This document shows positions 1 to 6,844 of a stretch of 12,580 bases of DNA, piece after piece. Source of the stretch: Candidatus Uhrbacteria bacterium (GTDB lineage Bacteria; Patescibacteriota; Patescibacteriia; CAIXNZ01). Each line of letters starts with the position of its first letter. Positions within the stretch are counted from its first letter, which is position 1. The notes beneath the pieces were generated by a model, which saw only the letters and a list, made by a program, of their open reading frames with translations, was not told the DNA's origin and did not search any database. The DNA lies in assembly GCA_011046145.1 (NCBI GenBank), contig DSBA01000097.1, forward strand, positions 1 through 12,580. Direction: 5' to 3'. The position numbers and the translations under genes are program-made.

Positions 1-2
1 AC

Positions 3-1532
3 CTAATACAACCTCATAAAACTTCATATAACCTTATCCTAATATCCGCACACTTTTTCCTAACCACTAGTGTTGCTCTCATTATATACAAACTCGGCTA
101 TGGCTTTGATCCTTTTATCCATCAGGTCACTGAACTGGCGATTTTTAAACAAGGCGCTATTTTGCCCAAGCCTTTTTATTACCTGGGGCAATATTCTTTG
201 GTTGTTTTTCTGGCTCATTTATTGCAAATCTCCGTAGAATGGATTGATAAATTGCTGCTGCCGATTTTGCCGACGGTTTTTTTGCCTTACACTATTTATA
301 AATCTTTAATCAAAACTACTCCCTGGCCTGCTAATTTTTGCCAGATATTAACTTTTATTTTTTTGCTTTTGCCTTTTAATCTGCTTATTGCCACCACTCC
401 CCAAGGGCTGGCTGTTTTTTTTAGCCTGATAATTTTATTCTTGTCTTTTTTGTATCTGAAAAACAAACAAATCCCTTTCTGGTATTTAAGCGCCTTGGCC
501 TTGGTTGCTTTATTAATTCACGCCCTGGCCGGCATCCCGATCATTATTTATTTAGGCCTGGCTTGGTTATTAAACAATCAAAATAAAGCCACAAAGATTA
601 TTGCCCCGCTATTTGCCATATTTGCGTCAATTTCAATTCCCTTTGCTTTATATTCCAACTCCCTTTTTTCAATTTATAAAACAAAAATAACCGCGACCGG
701 CTTTAATTTGCTTGACCTGCCAAATATCTTTAACAGGCAATACAATTATTTCTTGGATCTTGCCTATTTTTACAGAAATTCAATTTACTGGCTTTTTATT
801 TTAATTGGCGCCATAACCTTGGTTTATTTAATAACGCAAAAAAAAGATAAAATTTTCAGAGCTTCAATTTTAACTTTTGTAATTTTGATTATCAATGCTA
901 TCTTGTTAAATTTTATCAGCGTTTCTTTTATTATTGACTACGAACAAGGCGATTTTGCCAAGCGGATCTGGCAACTGGCTTTTTATTTTCTGCTGCCGGT
1001 TGTAATCTGCGGTTTTTATTTATTTATAGATAAAGCGCAAAAAAACCAAATTTATAAAATATTTATTATCTTTTTACTTTCTAGCTTTATAACTTTTAAC
1101 TTTTATCTAAGCTATCCCCGCTTTGATGATTATGACAATTCCAGATTTATTAATGTTTCAGCAACGGATTTTGCCGCAGTTGATTTTATTGAAAAAAACA
1201 GCGACAACCAGCCTTATATTGTTTTAACCAACCAAATGACTTCTGCCGCCGCCTTAAAAACATTCGGCTTCAGCCGATATTATAATGGACATTATTTTTA
1301 TCCTATCCCGACCGGCGGCGATCTTTACAGCTGTTTTGAAAAAATGATCTATGAAAAGCCAACAAAACAAACCGCAGTTGAAGCCATGGAATTAACAGGA
1401 GTCAGCCAGGCCTATTTTGCGTTGCCTGGCTACTGGAGTCGCTTTAAAATAATAGCCGAAGACGCCAAAAAAGAAGCAGATGATGTTTTCAGCCTTGACG
1501 ATAAAGTTTTAATCTTGAAATACTTAAAATAA
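3..1532 (+). CDS. GT-C-like polytopic membrane protein, 5' partial
   Basis: The reading frame is open from the first complete codon at position 3 to TAA at 1530-1532, giving 509 visible residues. The gene therefore begins upstream of the window. The first possible internal start, TTG at 162, falls inside a continuous membrane-protein sequence and is unlikely to be real. The visible part has roughly ten hydrophobic segments, then a soluble C-terminal domain of about 130 residues (from SYPRFDDYDNS onward). A loop after the first visible membrane span carries GFDPFIHQ (codons 35-42 of the visible part) followed by ILPKPFYYLGQYS. An acidic residue in the first outer loop is where GT-C glycosyltransferases keep their catalytic Asp or Glu. 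A role in transferring sugar from a lipid carrier outside the membrane is inferred. It could instead be another multispan protein of the glycan machinery. It is convergent with the neighbouring minus-strand genes. Confidence 0.75.
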   Translation, partial: LIQPHKTSYNLILISAHFFLTTSVALIIYKLGYGFDPFIHQVTELAIFKQGAILPKPFYYLGQYSLVVFLAHLLQISVEWIDKLLLPILPTVFLPYTIYKSLIKTTPWPANFCQILTFIFLLLPFNLLIATTPQGLAVFFSLIILFLSFLYLKNKQIPFWYLSALALVALLIHALAGIPIIIYLGLAWLLNNQNKATKIIAPLFAIFASISIPFALYSNSLFSIYKTKITATGFNLLDLPNIFNRQYNYFLDLAYFYRNSIYWLFILIGAITLVYLITQKKDKIFRASILTFVILIINAILLNFISVSFIIDYEQGDFAKRIWQLAFYFLLPVVICGFYLFIDKAQKNQIYKIFIIFLLSSFITFNFYLSYPRFDDYDNSRFINVSATDFAAVDFIEKNSDNQPYIVLTNQMTSAAALKTFGFSRYYNGHYFYPIPTGGDLYSCFEKMIYEKPTKQTAVEAMELTGVSQAYFALPGYWSRFKIIAEDAKKEADDVFSLDDKVLILKYLK

Positions 1533-1577
1533 AAAAAGCCAAACAAATCGGCTGATAAAACATTTTTTATTATTAAA

Positions 1578-1610
1578 TAGGCAAATTAAAAAAAATTTGC
1601 TTATTTTTTT
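1578..1610 (+). terminator. Intrinsic terminator between convergent genes
   Basis: A 10-bp stem pairs TAGGCAAATT (1578-1587) with AATTTGCTTA (1594-1603), with one G-T wobble, around an AAAAAA loop. Seven Ts follow (1604-1610). It lies 45 bases after the stop of the plus-strand gene. Its T-tract overlaps the stop codon (1609-1611) of the convergent gene. In the minus direction the stem is followed only by a mixed A/T sequence, so termination of that gene here is less certain. Confidence 0.75.
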
Positions 1611-3006
1611 ACTGCAACTGGCCGTTCTCAACTTTAATAATATTTGAACAAGCGTAATTGTCTGCCAGATCAAAACTGCAAACCTGATAATAATAATTGC
1701 CCGGGCTGGTGATATTAACTGAATTATCCAAATAATTTTCCTGGCCGTTGCCCCTCTCAGCCAAGCTGTCTAACGGATAACTTAATGAAGAATTATTAAA
1801 CGCGCGTAAAATTTTATAATTTTTAAAATCATCTTCATAATTGGCTGACCAAGTCAAGCTGACGCCTGTTTCAGAAATACCAGCAGACAAGCTCGGAGCA
1901 GAAGGCGGTATTGTATCTGCTTCTTTCTCCCTCGGCATTTCAATCTCTTCAACATTGCCACAAGCGACCTTGCCACTAATTTTCAAAACGCAAATCCGGT
2001 AATAATATTTTTTTCCTTTTTTTGCACTAGCATCAAGATAAGAATTTAGCTCCTTGCTATCTGAATTTTTTATCGCTTTTTCATCCGGATATTTCAAATC
2101 CCGGTTATTTTCTGAACGAACAATCTGGTAATTTTTAAAATCATCTTTATGATAAACAGACCAGGAAAGAAAAATGCCGGTTTCTTTTGCTTCGGCAGTC
2201 AATTCAAGGCTTTCTTTAATCGCTACAAAATCAGGTTCTTCTTTTGGCAATGGTTCGTCAAGAATTGGCTCGTCAATTTTTTGGTCTAATTCAAAATTCC
2301 ATCTGTACCATTCTTCCCGCATTAAATTTTCCCTTCTAAAATCCTCTACTTTTAACAAATCATTTTTATTTTTTTTCAAATCAACCAGGGCTTTTTCCCC
2401 TGTTTCCAAGCGCATGGACATAAGAATGCCTTCGGCGTCAAAAATTTCTAAATTAATCTTGTTTTCAAAAGCCAAAATGGCCAAATAATCCTGCTGGGCA
2501 TTGGTAATTATCTCAAAACGCGAATCAGTTGCTGCGATTTTTATTTTTGAAGATTCTACAAAATATTTTTCCTGCCCAGCCGCATAATGGCAGCTCCTGC
2601 CTCTTAATTGATTAATAGAAACAATGTCTTTGGCTAAGCTTTCTAAAATTATTTCCGTATCAGCGCCCAAGCGTATAATAGCTCCGTTTTCCAAATTTAA
2701 AACAGCCAATGATTCTCTGCCGGTTTTTATTTTATGGCCCTGGCGCAAAATATCGCTTTTTGCCGCTTTTTCATATGGCTGGTTATCAATGCTGATTTGA
2801 ATATCTCCTTGGATAAAATCAAAAGCTGCCGTTAAAATTTCGCTTTCCTCTTCAGGCTGAAAAACCTGTTTTTCTTCTGGCTTGTCAAAATCAATTTTAC
2901 TGAAATAATTAACATAAAACCAATAACCAAAACCGCCCAGGCAGGCCAGGATAATAATTATTATAATCCACTTTATTGGATTGGCTTTACGGCGGTAATA
3001 ATACAT
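1609..3006 (-). CDS. Membrane-anchored FecR-domain protein with two fibronectin type III-like domains
   Basis: The product is 465 residues. A short basic N-terminus (YYYRRK) leads into a single membrane span at about 12-32, so the rest is predicted to be extracytoplasmic. Residues about 60-170 read as a FecR domain (GDIQISIDNQPYEKA..., LRQGHKIKTG, LENGAIIRLGADTEI), a beta-rich fold common in surface proteins. An acidic, proline-rich linker follows (about 241-262). Two similar fibronectin-type III-like units then occupy 266-356 and 371-461. Both carry DDFKNY, a YYY strand and a Cys-x9-Cys pair (C339/C349 and C443/C453). No enzyme motif is visible, so an adhesin, scaffold or envelope-sensing role is inferred only from domain type. 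The start is ATG with no Shine-Dalgarno sequence, and a 201-bp repeat-containing gap lies upstream. It is the last gene of the minus-strand series. Confidence 0.85.
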   Translation of the reverse strand: MYYYRRKANPIKWIIIIIILACLGGFGYWFYVNYFSKIDFDKPEEKQVFQPEEESEILTAAFDFIQGDIQISIDNQPYEKAAKSDILRQGHKIKTGRESLAVLNLENGAIIRLGADTEIILESLAKDIVSINQLRGRSCHYAAGQEKYFVESSKIKIAATDSRFEIITNAQQDYLAILAFENKINLEIFDAEGILMSMRLETGEKALVDLKKNKNDLLKVEDFRRENLMREEWYRWNFELDQKIDEPILDEPLPKEEPDFVAIKESLELTAEAKETGIFLSWSVYHKDDFKNYQIVRSENNRDLKYPDEKAIKNSDSKELNSYLDASAKKGKKYYYRICVLKISGKVACGNVEEIEMPREKEADTIPPSAPSLSAGISETGVSLTWSANYEDDFKNYKILRAFNNSSLSYPLDSLAERGNGQENYLDNSVNITSPGNYYYQVCSFDLADNYACSNIIKVENGQLQ

Positions 3007-3019
3007 AACTTTTTAAAAA

Positions 3020-3143
3020 CAAAATTCAAATCGCAAACCTTTGTTTGTCAAAGCAAACTTCGGTTTGCGAAGGCAAAAATCAAAATAAATCTCAAATTCC
3101 AATTATTAAATCTAAAATTTTATTTTTTGAAATTTGAATTTTG
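3020..3143. repeat. Intergenic fold-back element with a nested stem-loop repeat
   Basis: Perfect 12-bp inverted repeats CAAAATTCAAAT (3020-3031) and ATTTGAATTTTG (3132-3143) bracket the element. Inside, 3036-3063 matches 12489-12516 at 24 of 28 positions. CCTTTG (3038-3043) can pair with CGAAGG (3068-3073), with one wobble. GCAAAC-TTCG-GTTTGC (3053-3068) forms a hairpin with a TTCG tetraloop. CAAA at 3054-3057 can pair with TTTG on either side, so two alternative hairpins are possible. The gap 3007-3207 holds no gene. Confidence 0.6.
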
Positions 3144-3207
3144 GATTTGTCTTGTCTTTTGGATTTTGTTTTTTTAATTTTATTAAAAATTATCGTTCAT
3201 TTAAACT

Positions 3208-4386
3208 TCACAGTTGCAATATTTTATAAATGTAGTTTTTAATATCAAAATCTTTTGCTCTTATTCTGGCGTTTTCTGACATTTGCTGATAATTATCAAT
3301 ATTCTGCAGGCTTAAATTTAATTTATTAAGCAAGCTTATTTTATTGCCAGCCTCAAAAGTATAGCCATTAACTCCTTCCTGAACAAGCTCGGGCACGCCC
3401 CCGATCTCCGAAGCAATTACCGGCGTGGCGCATTTAAAGCTGTCATAAATCACGCTGGGCGAATTTTCATAGCATAAAGAAGGGACTATGGTATAATGGA
3501 TTTTTTTAAAAACTTGCCGGCTTAATTTGTTGGCCGGCACATAACCGAGGAATTCCAGCCATTCTTCATTTTTATATCTTTCCTTAAGCTCTTTTTCCAG
3601 CCGCCCAGAACCGACAACAACCAAACGGCAATTGCCCAGCTTGTTGAATTTTGGAAAAAGATCCAAAAGAAATAAAATCCCCTTGTGTTCTTCCAGCTGG
3701 CCCAAAAAAAGATAAGTAATTTTGTCATCTTCAAATTTTTTACTTATTTCCTGTTCATCCAAAACCAAAGGATTGGGCAAAACTATTTCTTTTGATTTTT
3801 TAAAAAAACCATAACCGCGGTAAAAATCCAGGAGCCACTTTGAAGGCGAAATAACAACTTCCGGATTTTTTATCATCTTTTTGCTTATTTTGCTGAATAT
3901 CTTGCCTAAAAAACCCTGTTTTTCCCTGCCTTTTATAATCAAGCCTGACGGATTAACCAATTGCACGTCATGCAAAGTATGGATATTTTTTATTTTTAAT
4001 TTTCTGATCGCTTGCCAAGTCAGGTAGCCAAGGCCTTTCACATTATGGGTCAGGACCAAATCTGGTTTTTCTTTTTTAAAAATTTTCTTTACCTGGCCAT
4101 AAGAGTGCCAGTTGAAAAAATCAATAAAATGCCAGATTAACCTTTTCCAAAACGGCTGCTGATTGATTTCTATGAAAGAAAAAATGTTTTGGGGATAAAA
4201 ACGGTAAACTCTGACGTCATCCATCTCCGTAATAAAAAAATCAGTTTTATTTTTTTTGCCGGAAATTGTAATTACAAAAACATCATGGCTGTTTTTTTTC
4301 AATTCCTTTACGATTCGGGAAAAAACCACTTCTGCTCCCCCGCGCTTATAAGGCTTGTACAAACTGTTAATTAAGCCTATCTTCAT
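3208..4386 (-). CDS. GT4-family glycosyltransferase (GT-B fold)
   Basis: The product is 392 residues, typical of a retaining GT4 enzyme that moves a sugar from a nucleotide donor to a growing glycan at the cytoplasmic face of the membrane. The N-terminal domain begins MKIGLINSLYKPYKRGGAE, with the glycine-rich acceptor-side loop at 16-19. The C-terminal donor domain starts near YLFLGQLEEHKG (225-236). The donor-binding signature is CYENSPSVIYDSF, with E307 and D315. The second acidic residue is Asp where the family usually has Glu (E-x7-E). Further family features follow: TPVIASEIGGVPELV and GVNGYTF. The donor and acceptor sugars cannot be read from the sequence. The ATG start lies 48 bases after the preceding GT4 gene, with no clear Shine-Dalgarno sequence; the two genes are likely co-transcribed. 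Confidence 0.9.
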   Translation of the reverse strand: MKIGLINSLYKPYKRGGAEVVFSRIVKELKKNSHDVFVITISGKKNKTDFFITEMDDVRVYRFYPQNIFSFIEINQQPFWKRLIWHFIDFFNWHSYGQVKKIFKKEKPDLVLTHNVKGLGYLTWQAIRKLKIKNIHTLHDVQLVNPSGLIIKGREKQGFLGKIFSKISKKMIKNPEVVISPSKWLLDFYRGYGFFKKSKEIVLPNPLVLDEQEISKKFEDDKITYLFLGQLEEHKGILFLLDLFPKFNKLGNCRLVVVGSGRLEKELKERYKNEEWLEFLGYVPANKLSRQVFKKIHYTIVPSLCYENSPSVIYDSFKCATPVIASEIGGVPELVQEGVNGYTFEAGNKISLLNKLNLSLQNIDNYQQMSENARIRAKDFDIKNYIYKILQL

Positions 4387-4434
4387 AATATCTAAAATAC
4401 TACTGCCGAATTAATTCCGGCTTTTAAAACTGCG

Positions 4435-5610
4435 TTATTTAATCAAATCCTCATAAACTCCCGCCAGTTTTTTAGTCAAAAAATCATGGTTAAAAAATTT
4501 CTCCACTTTTTCCCGGCCCGACTTGCCCATTTTTTCCCGCAACTCGTTATTTTTAAACAATTCATTGACTCTGTTAGCCAAATCCCCTTCCTGCTTAACA
4601 TCAAAAAGAAAACCGTTAATGCCGTCATCAACCACGCTTCTTACCCCGGCCAGATTTGAAGCAACTACTGGTTTGGCGCAAGCCATGGCTTCAGTCAAAG
4701 TAATGCCAAAAGCTTCGGACCGATCAATTGACGGCAGGATCACTACATCGGATAGATTATAATATTTTGGCAGTTCCTTGTCTGAAACTGGATCAGCAAA
4801 AAGAATTTTGTTTTTCAGGCCTGCTTCCGCCACTTCGTTTTGATATTTTTTCTTTAAATTGCCCTCGCCTACGATCAGAAGCTTAATTCTATAAACAGAA
4901 TCCTGGTCGCCTGAATAATCCAAAACACTAAAAGAGTTTATCAGAAAATCAATGCCTTTAAAATAATGGGCTTTGTCCAAAGCGCCGACAAAAAGCAACA
5001 CCCTGTCAAATTCAGGATTAATACCGTACTGGTATAAAAGCTTTTTGTCTTTTTTGGACGGAAAAAAACGGTCCAAATCAATGCCAGGCGGTATTTCTAT
5101 AAATTTATCTGGTTTTTGCTTAACAAATTCTTTAATATTGGAATTTTGGGCGTAATCCATTGAATCAACAATAACTTTGTCAGCGCTTTTAATTATTTTT
5201 GGCATTAAGCATTTTGTGTGAAACCTGAAAAAAGGCCTCATAAAAATACCGCCTATTACATCCATGTGATAACTAAGTACTAATTTAAAATTCTTGCCTC
5301 TCAAAAGCTTGGCCAGCCAGATTACTTCTGCCCCGCCAAAAAAAGGATAATGCAGATGGACAATATCAAAACCTTTCAATTGCCCCAAAAGCTGCGGCAA
5401 AAAAGCGCCATTGCCGATCCTGCCCCAGGTGACAAGGCGTTTTATTTCATAATCAGCAGAAGAGTATCTTTTGTCCTTTGCCGTGTATAAAGGGGTAAAA
5501 ACCGTCACTTTATGGCCTGATTTTGCCAAACCCAAAGCATGGTTATAGGCTACATTGCCTATACCGCCTTTATAAGGTTTAAACCTGCATACAACTTGCG
5601 CTATTTTCAT
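4435..5610 (-). CDS. GT4-family glycosyltransferase (GT-B fold)
   Basis: The product is 391 residues, full length for a retaining GT4 glycosyltransferase. The N-terminal domain starts MKIAQVVCRFKPYKGGIG, with the glycine loop at 15-18, and contains DIVHLHYP at 82-89. SYHMD at 113-117 holds the His often seen near the active site. The C-terminal domain has LLFVGALDKAHYFKGID (205-221), LLIVGEG, and a canonical E-x7-E signature SEAFGITLTEAM (E299 and E307), followed by AKPVVASNLAGVRSVVDDG. It belongs to the same family as the next gene downstream, but the two differ enough in sequence to be distinct enzymes rather than a recent duplicate. The specific sugar is unknown. The ATG start at 5608-5610 has no Shine-Dalgarno sequence. 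A 99-bp gap with two hairpins separates it from the upstream GT2 gene. Confidence 0.92.
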   Translation of the reverse strand: MKIAQVVCRFKPYKGGIGNVAYNHALGLAKSGHKVTVFTPLYTAKDKRYSSADYEIKRLVTWGRIGNGAFLPQLLGQLKGFDIVHLHYPFFGGAEVIWLAKLLRGKNFKLVLSYHMDVIGGIFMRPFFRFHTKCLMPKIIKSADKVIVDSMDYAQNSNIKEFVKQKPDKFIEIPPGIDLDRFFPSKKDKKLLYQYGINPEFDRVLLFVGALDKAHYFKGIDFLINSFSVLDYSGDQDSVYRIKLLIVGEGNLKKKYQNEVAEAGLKNKILFADPVSDKELPKYYNLSDVVILPSIDRSEAFGITLTEAMACAKPVVASNLAGVRSVVDDGINGFLFDVKQEGDLANRVNELFKNNELREKMGKSGREKVEKFFNHDFLTKKLAGVYEDLIK

Positions 5611-5625
5611 AAGTTACAAATTTAT

Positions 5626-5644
5626 CCCAAAGGTATCCCTTGGG
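5626..5644. repeat. Small inverted repeat before the GT4 start
   Basis: CCCAAAGG (5626-5633) and CCCTTGGG (5637-5644) pair at seven of eight positions around the loop TAT. It would lie 16 bases before the GT4 start codon on the minus strand, within the likely 5' leader. No T-tract follows, so a terminator is unlikely. Confidence 0.4.
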
Positions 5645-5657
5645 GACTAATTAACTA

Positions 5658-5700
5658 CAAATATACAAATTTGTAAATTCGTACAAGATTTGTATATTTG
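5658..5700. repeat. 18-bp fold-back hairpin between GT2 and GT4 genes
   Basis: CAAATATACAAAT (5658-5670) is the exact reverse complement of ATTTGTATATTTG (5688-5700). The stem continues with TTGTA (5671-5675) against TACAA (5682-5686), past one bulged G (5687), around the loop AATTCG. That is 18 paired bases in 43 nt. It begins 10 bases after the GT2 stop codon on the minus strand. No T-tract follows on either strand, so it is better read as an RNA-end or processing structure, or a mobile fold-back repeat, than as an intrinsic terminator. Confidence 0.65.
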
Positions 5701-5709
5701 GAGGAGATA

Positions 5710-6777
5710 CTACCAAATTATCAAATTTTTAACAATTTGCCAATATAAATTAAAAATCGGATTGGCAATTTTGGCTAATAGCCAATTATCAATTTCCTGG
5801 AATTCAATTTTGCCTGTAAAAAATTTTACAATTTCTCTATCCTTAACTTGCCTGTATTTATTTTTTTCCCGGCGGTGTTTAAATATCTTCCGCCAATTTC
5901 GGAGTTGTAAAAAATAAGCGTAAACTTTCAATTTCTCCCTCCAAAAACCAGATTTTAGCGAAAATAAAAATAAGCCTAATTCCATTAACAAGCAAGCCGG
6001 AGTGATTAAAAATATGGTCGGCCATTTATAATTTTCCAAAATGCAGATAAAACGGTTGCGCTCCATATAATAATATTTTTTTATACTTTTGGAAAATTCA
6101 TATTTATGGTAAACAACAGCCGCCGGCGCCACTAAAATTTTATAGCCAGCCAGCCTTAAGCGCCAGCCCAGATCAAGATCCTCATGGTACATAAAAAAAT
6201 CAGGATCAAACAAACCCACTTTTTCCAAGGCTGTTTTTTTTAGCAAAACTGCGGCTCCGGAAGCATAGGCTATCTCTTGAGGCTCTAAATTGCCGTCAAA
6301 GCGCTGATAACCGCCGCTGGAAAAGCCAAATCCCAGATAATGGATTGAATTACCCAAAGAATTAACTTTATCTTTTCCCAAACCTGCCTCGGCCAAGGTC
6401 GGATAAAGCATCAGCCGCGGCTGAACAGCGGCAATCTTTTTATCTCTTTCCGCGATTTCAACCAACTTGGACAAAAAATCCGGTTCTGAAACCGTATCTT
6501 GGTTAATTAAACAAACATAATCAAAATTTTCAGCCAAAGCTTTTTTTATGCCCAAATTATTGCCTTTGGCAAAACCTGAATTTTCTTTGTTTTCAATAAT
6601 TTCAACCTGCAAAAAATTATTTTTTACAAAAATTACTGAATCATCAACTGAAGCATTGTCAACTAAAAAAACCTTGTAATTGTTTTCGGGATAGTCTAAT
6701 TTAAAAAGACTGCCCAAACAATCCTGCAAGTATTTTCGGCCATTATAATTAACTATGATGATGGCAATTCTTTTCAT
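5710..6777 (-). CDS. GT2-family glycosyltransferase, rhamnosyltransferase (WbbL)-like
   Basis: The product is 355 residues. The N-terminal GT-A domain opens IAIIIVNYNGRKYLQDCLGS, the hallmark of family 2, then VDNASVDDS (D40) for nucleotide binding. N92-Q93-D94 (LINQDT) stands at the metal-binding DxD position, as is common in this subfamily. HEDLDLGWRLRLAGY (198-212) holds the acidic residues near the catalytic base. A hydrophobic stretch at about 253-274 and a basic, aromatic C-terminus suggest membrane association. Inverting enzymes of this subgroup often add rhamnose or a related sugar to O-antigen-like glycans, but the actual donor is not readable from the sequence. The ATG start at 6775-6777 has no strong Shine-Dalgarno sequence. 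A terminator just upstream suggests that it may begin its own transcription unit. Confidence 0.9.
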   Translation of the reverse strand: MKRIAIIIVNYNGRKYLQDCLGSLFKLDYPENNYKVFLVDNASVDDSVIFVKNNFLQVEIIENKENSGFAKGNNLGIKKALAENFDYVCLINQDTVSEPDFLSKLVEIAERDKKIAAVQPRLMLYPTLAEAGLGKDKVNSLGNSIHYLGFGFSSGGYQRFDGNLEPQEIAYASGAAVLLKKTALEKVGLFDPDFFMYHEDLDLGWRLRLAGYKILVAPAAVVYHKYEFSKSIKKYYYMERNRFICILENYKWPTIFLITPACLLMELGLFLFSLKSGFWREKLKVYAYFLQLRNWRKIFKHRREKNKYRQVKDREIVKFFTGKIEFQEIDNWLLAKIANPIFNLYWQIVKNLIIW

Positions 6778-6787
6778 AAAATAATCT

Positions 6788-6813
6788 TTAAAAAGGCAGA
6801 GACTGCTCTACCC
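6788..6813 (-). terminator. Intrinsic terminator after the epimerase gene
   Basis: Read on the minus strand, GGTAGAG and CTCTGCC form a stem (one T-G wobble) with loop CAGT, followed directly by TTTTT. Flanking TTTTAAA sequences can extend the stem with an internal mismatch. It lies 32 bases past the epimerase stop and just before the GT2 start. It probably separates the two transcription units or attenuates read-through. Confidence 0.65.
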
Positions 6814-6844
6814 TTTTAAAAAAAATAAATTGATAATTTGTAAT

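Noticed and set aside
1537..1553. AGCC...GGCT hairpin just after the plus-strand gene
   Set aside because: It has only four base pairs and no T-tract. The stem at 1578-1603 with seven Ts is the better terminator.
3436..4386. Recent gene duplication of the two GT4 genes
   Set aside because: They share only family-level motifs; their protein sequences differ throughout.
4404..4421. GCCGAATTAATTCCGGC palindrome as a terminator between the two GT4 genes
   Set aside because: The GC stem is only about 4 bp around an AATTAATT centre with a bulge, and no T-tract follows on the minus strand. The two genes are probably co-transcribed.
6490..6510. Missing DxD motif (NQD) in the GT2 enzyme as a sign of inactivity
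   Set aside because: N-x-D variants such as LLNPDT and LLNNDT are usual in this rhamnosyltransferase-like subgroup.
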